Assembly: GCA_013214665.1 (NCBI GenBank)
Contig: JABSSA010000082.1
Coordinates: forward strand, 1 to 39,294
Length of the DNA: 39,294 nucleotides
DNA from: Paracoccaceae bacterium
GTDB lineage: Bacteria > Pseudomonadota > Alphaproteobacteria > Rhodobacterales > Rhodobacteraceae
Direction of reading: 5' to 3'
The number at the start of each line of letters is the position of its first letter. Positions within the stretch are counted from its first letter, which is position 1. The notes under the pieces were generated by a model that worked only from the letters and a program-made list of their open reading frames with translations, did no database searches and was not told where the DNA came from. Below, piece by piece: positions 38,756 to 39,294 of this stretch. The position numbers and the translations under genes are program-made.

Positions 38756-39294
38756 CAGATTACCTCCAGATCGGCGTGCAGCGCACCAGCGGCCTTGATC
38801 GCCTGCAAAATCGCGATGGTCTGACGCGCGCCAACCCCGATGGCGTTCAAGCCGTCCACCATATCTTGCAGGCTGACGCTGCCATCCAGAATGGTGAATT
38901 GCCGCTCTTGTTCGCGCACATCAATTTCGGTTTCCGGCACAACAACCGTTGTCCCCCCGATATTGATCCCACCCCCCGAAGCAATGCCCGCGCCACCCCC
39001 GATGGCAAGCGGGTTGGGTTGGCTGACCGCGTAGTTTTCCTGCACCCGGATGGTCAGGCCGCCTTGACTGATGGCGACTTGTCCGATCCGCACGTTGGCG
39101 CCCATCACGATGGTTCCGGATTTCTCGTCCACGACCACCCGCGCGACAGCATCAGGCTGCACCGTCAACCGCTCGATCGCGGTCAGAATGTCGGGCACAT
39201 TGTTCTTGTCACCGATCCACACCTCGACTGTGCCGGGGTCCAGCACTTCGGCGCTGCCGGGTCCGAGCCGGCCAACGATCACATCGCGCACCCG
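38755..39294 (-). CDS. flgI: Flagellar P-ring protein FlgI, C-terminal part
   Basis: About 179 residues of the C-terminal half are present and the 5' end is beyond the window edge. The fragment has VVDEKSGTIVMGANVRIGQVAISQGGLTIRVQEN and the end FTILDGSVSLQDMVDGLNAIGVGARQTIAILQAIKAAGALHADLEVI, diagnostic of FlgI. The middle carries a Gly-rich insert (IGGGAGIASGGGINIGG). FlgI forms the periplasmic P ring around the rod. Confidence 0.95.
   Translation of the reverse strand, partial: RVRDVIVGRLGPGSAEVLDPGTVEVWIGDKNNVPDILTAIERLTVQPDAVARVVVDEKSGTIVMGANVRIGQVAISQGGLTIRVQENYAVSQPNPLAIGGGAGIASGGGINIGGTTVVVPETEIDVREQERQFTILDGSVSLQDMVDGLNAIGVGARQTIAILQAIKAAGALHADLEVI

Noticed and set aside
1-39294. CRISPR arrays, tRNA or rRNA genes, insertion sequences
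   Set aside because: No regularly spaced repeats, no tRNA-like cloverleaf with CCA end, no rRNA signature and no transposase motif were noticed on either strand by reading; an automated scan was not possible.

Overview
The window comes from the chromosome of a motile marine-type alphaproteobacterium, most likely a Rhodobacterales / Roseobacter-group member. The evidence is a cob-type (late cobalt insertion) cobalamin gene order, flaF and flbT flagellin regulators, a Ros/MucR zinc-finger regulator, a flagellar gene set with motE and a DUF1217 protein, and repeated TTAA-N7-TTAA boxes typical of the master regulator CtrA. No rRNA, tRNA, insertion sequence, phage or CRISPR was seen.

Region 1 (1-6058) is cobalamin metabolism. 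It holds the 3' end of cobL, then cobE, cobM, cobB and cobA, tightly overlapped on the + strand. A B12 riboswitch follows, controlling a single cbiM-like cobalt permease gene that ends at a strong terminator. Next comes cobF, translationally coupled to an SBF (bile acid:sodium symporter) family membrane protein.

Region 2 (6128-13521) opens the flagellar island: flagellin 1, an unknown small acidic protein, an atypical OmpR-type regulator, a MucR-family regulator, motB, an unknown gene on the opposite strand, motA and a FliJ-like coiled-coil gene. Region 3 (13522-19349, - strand) is a four-gene phosphorelay: a response regulator with a decayed GGDEF-like output domain, an Hpt protein, a membrane histidine kinase with a PhnD-like periplasmic sensor, and a CheY-like receiver. 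Region 4 (19753-21484, + strand) is flaF-flbT-DUF1217. Region 5 is fliF-fliH-fliN-fliP-fliG on the - strand, divergent from fliL-fliM-DUF6468-motE on the + strand. Region 6 is flgB-flgC-fliE-fliQ-lytic transglycosylase-flhA-fliR-flhB on the - strand, divergent from fliI on the + strand. Region 7 (- strand) is flgI (cut by the window edge)-flgJ-FlgN-like-flagellin 2.

The main system-level signals are regulatory. Nearly every flagellar transcription unit has a perfect TTAA-N7-TTAA box in its intergenic region, at eight loci including one tandem array of three TTAA half-sites. The two flagellin genes share a 16-nt 5'-leader hairpin just upstream of a similar purine-rich ribosome-binding region. 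With flaF and flbT in the same island, this looks like a post-transcriptional flagellin control element. Together the genes build a CtrA-type (Fla2-like) flagellum, its motor and a dedicated two-component relay.
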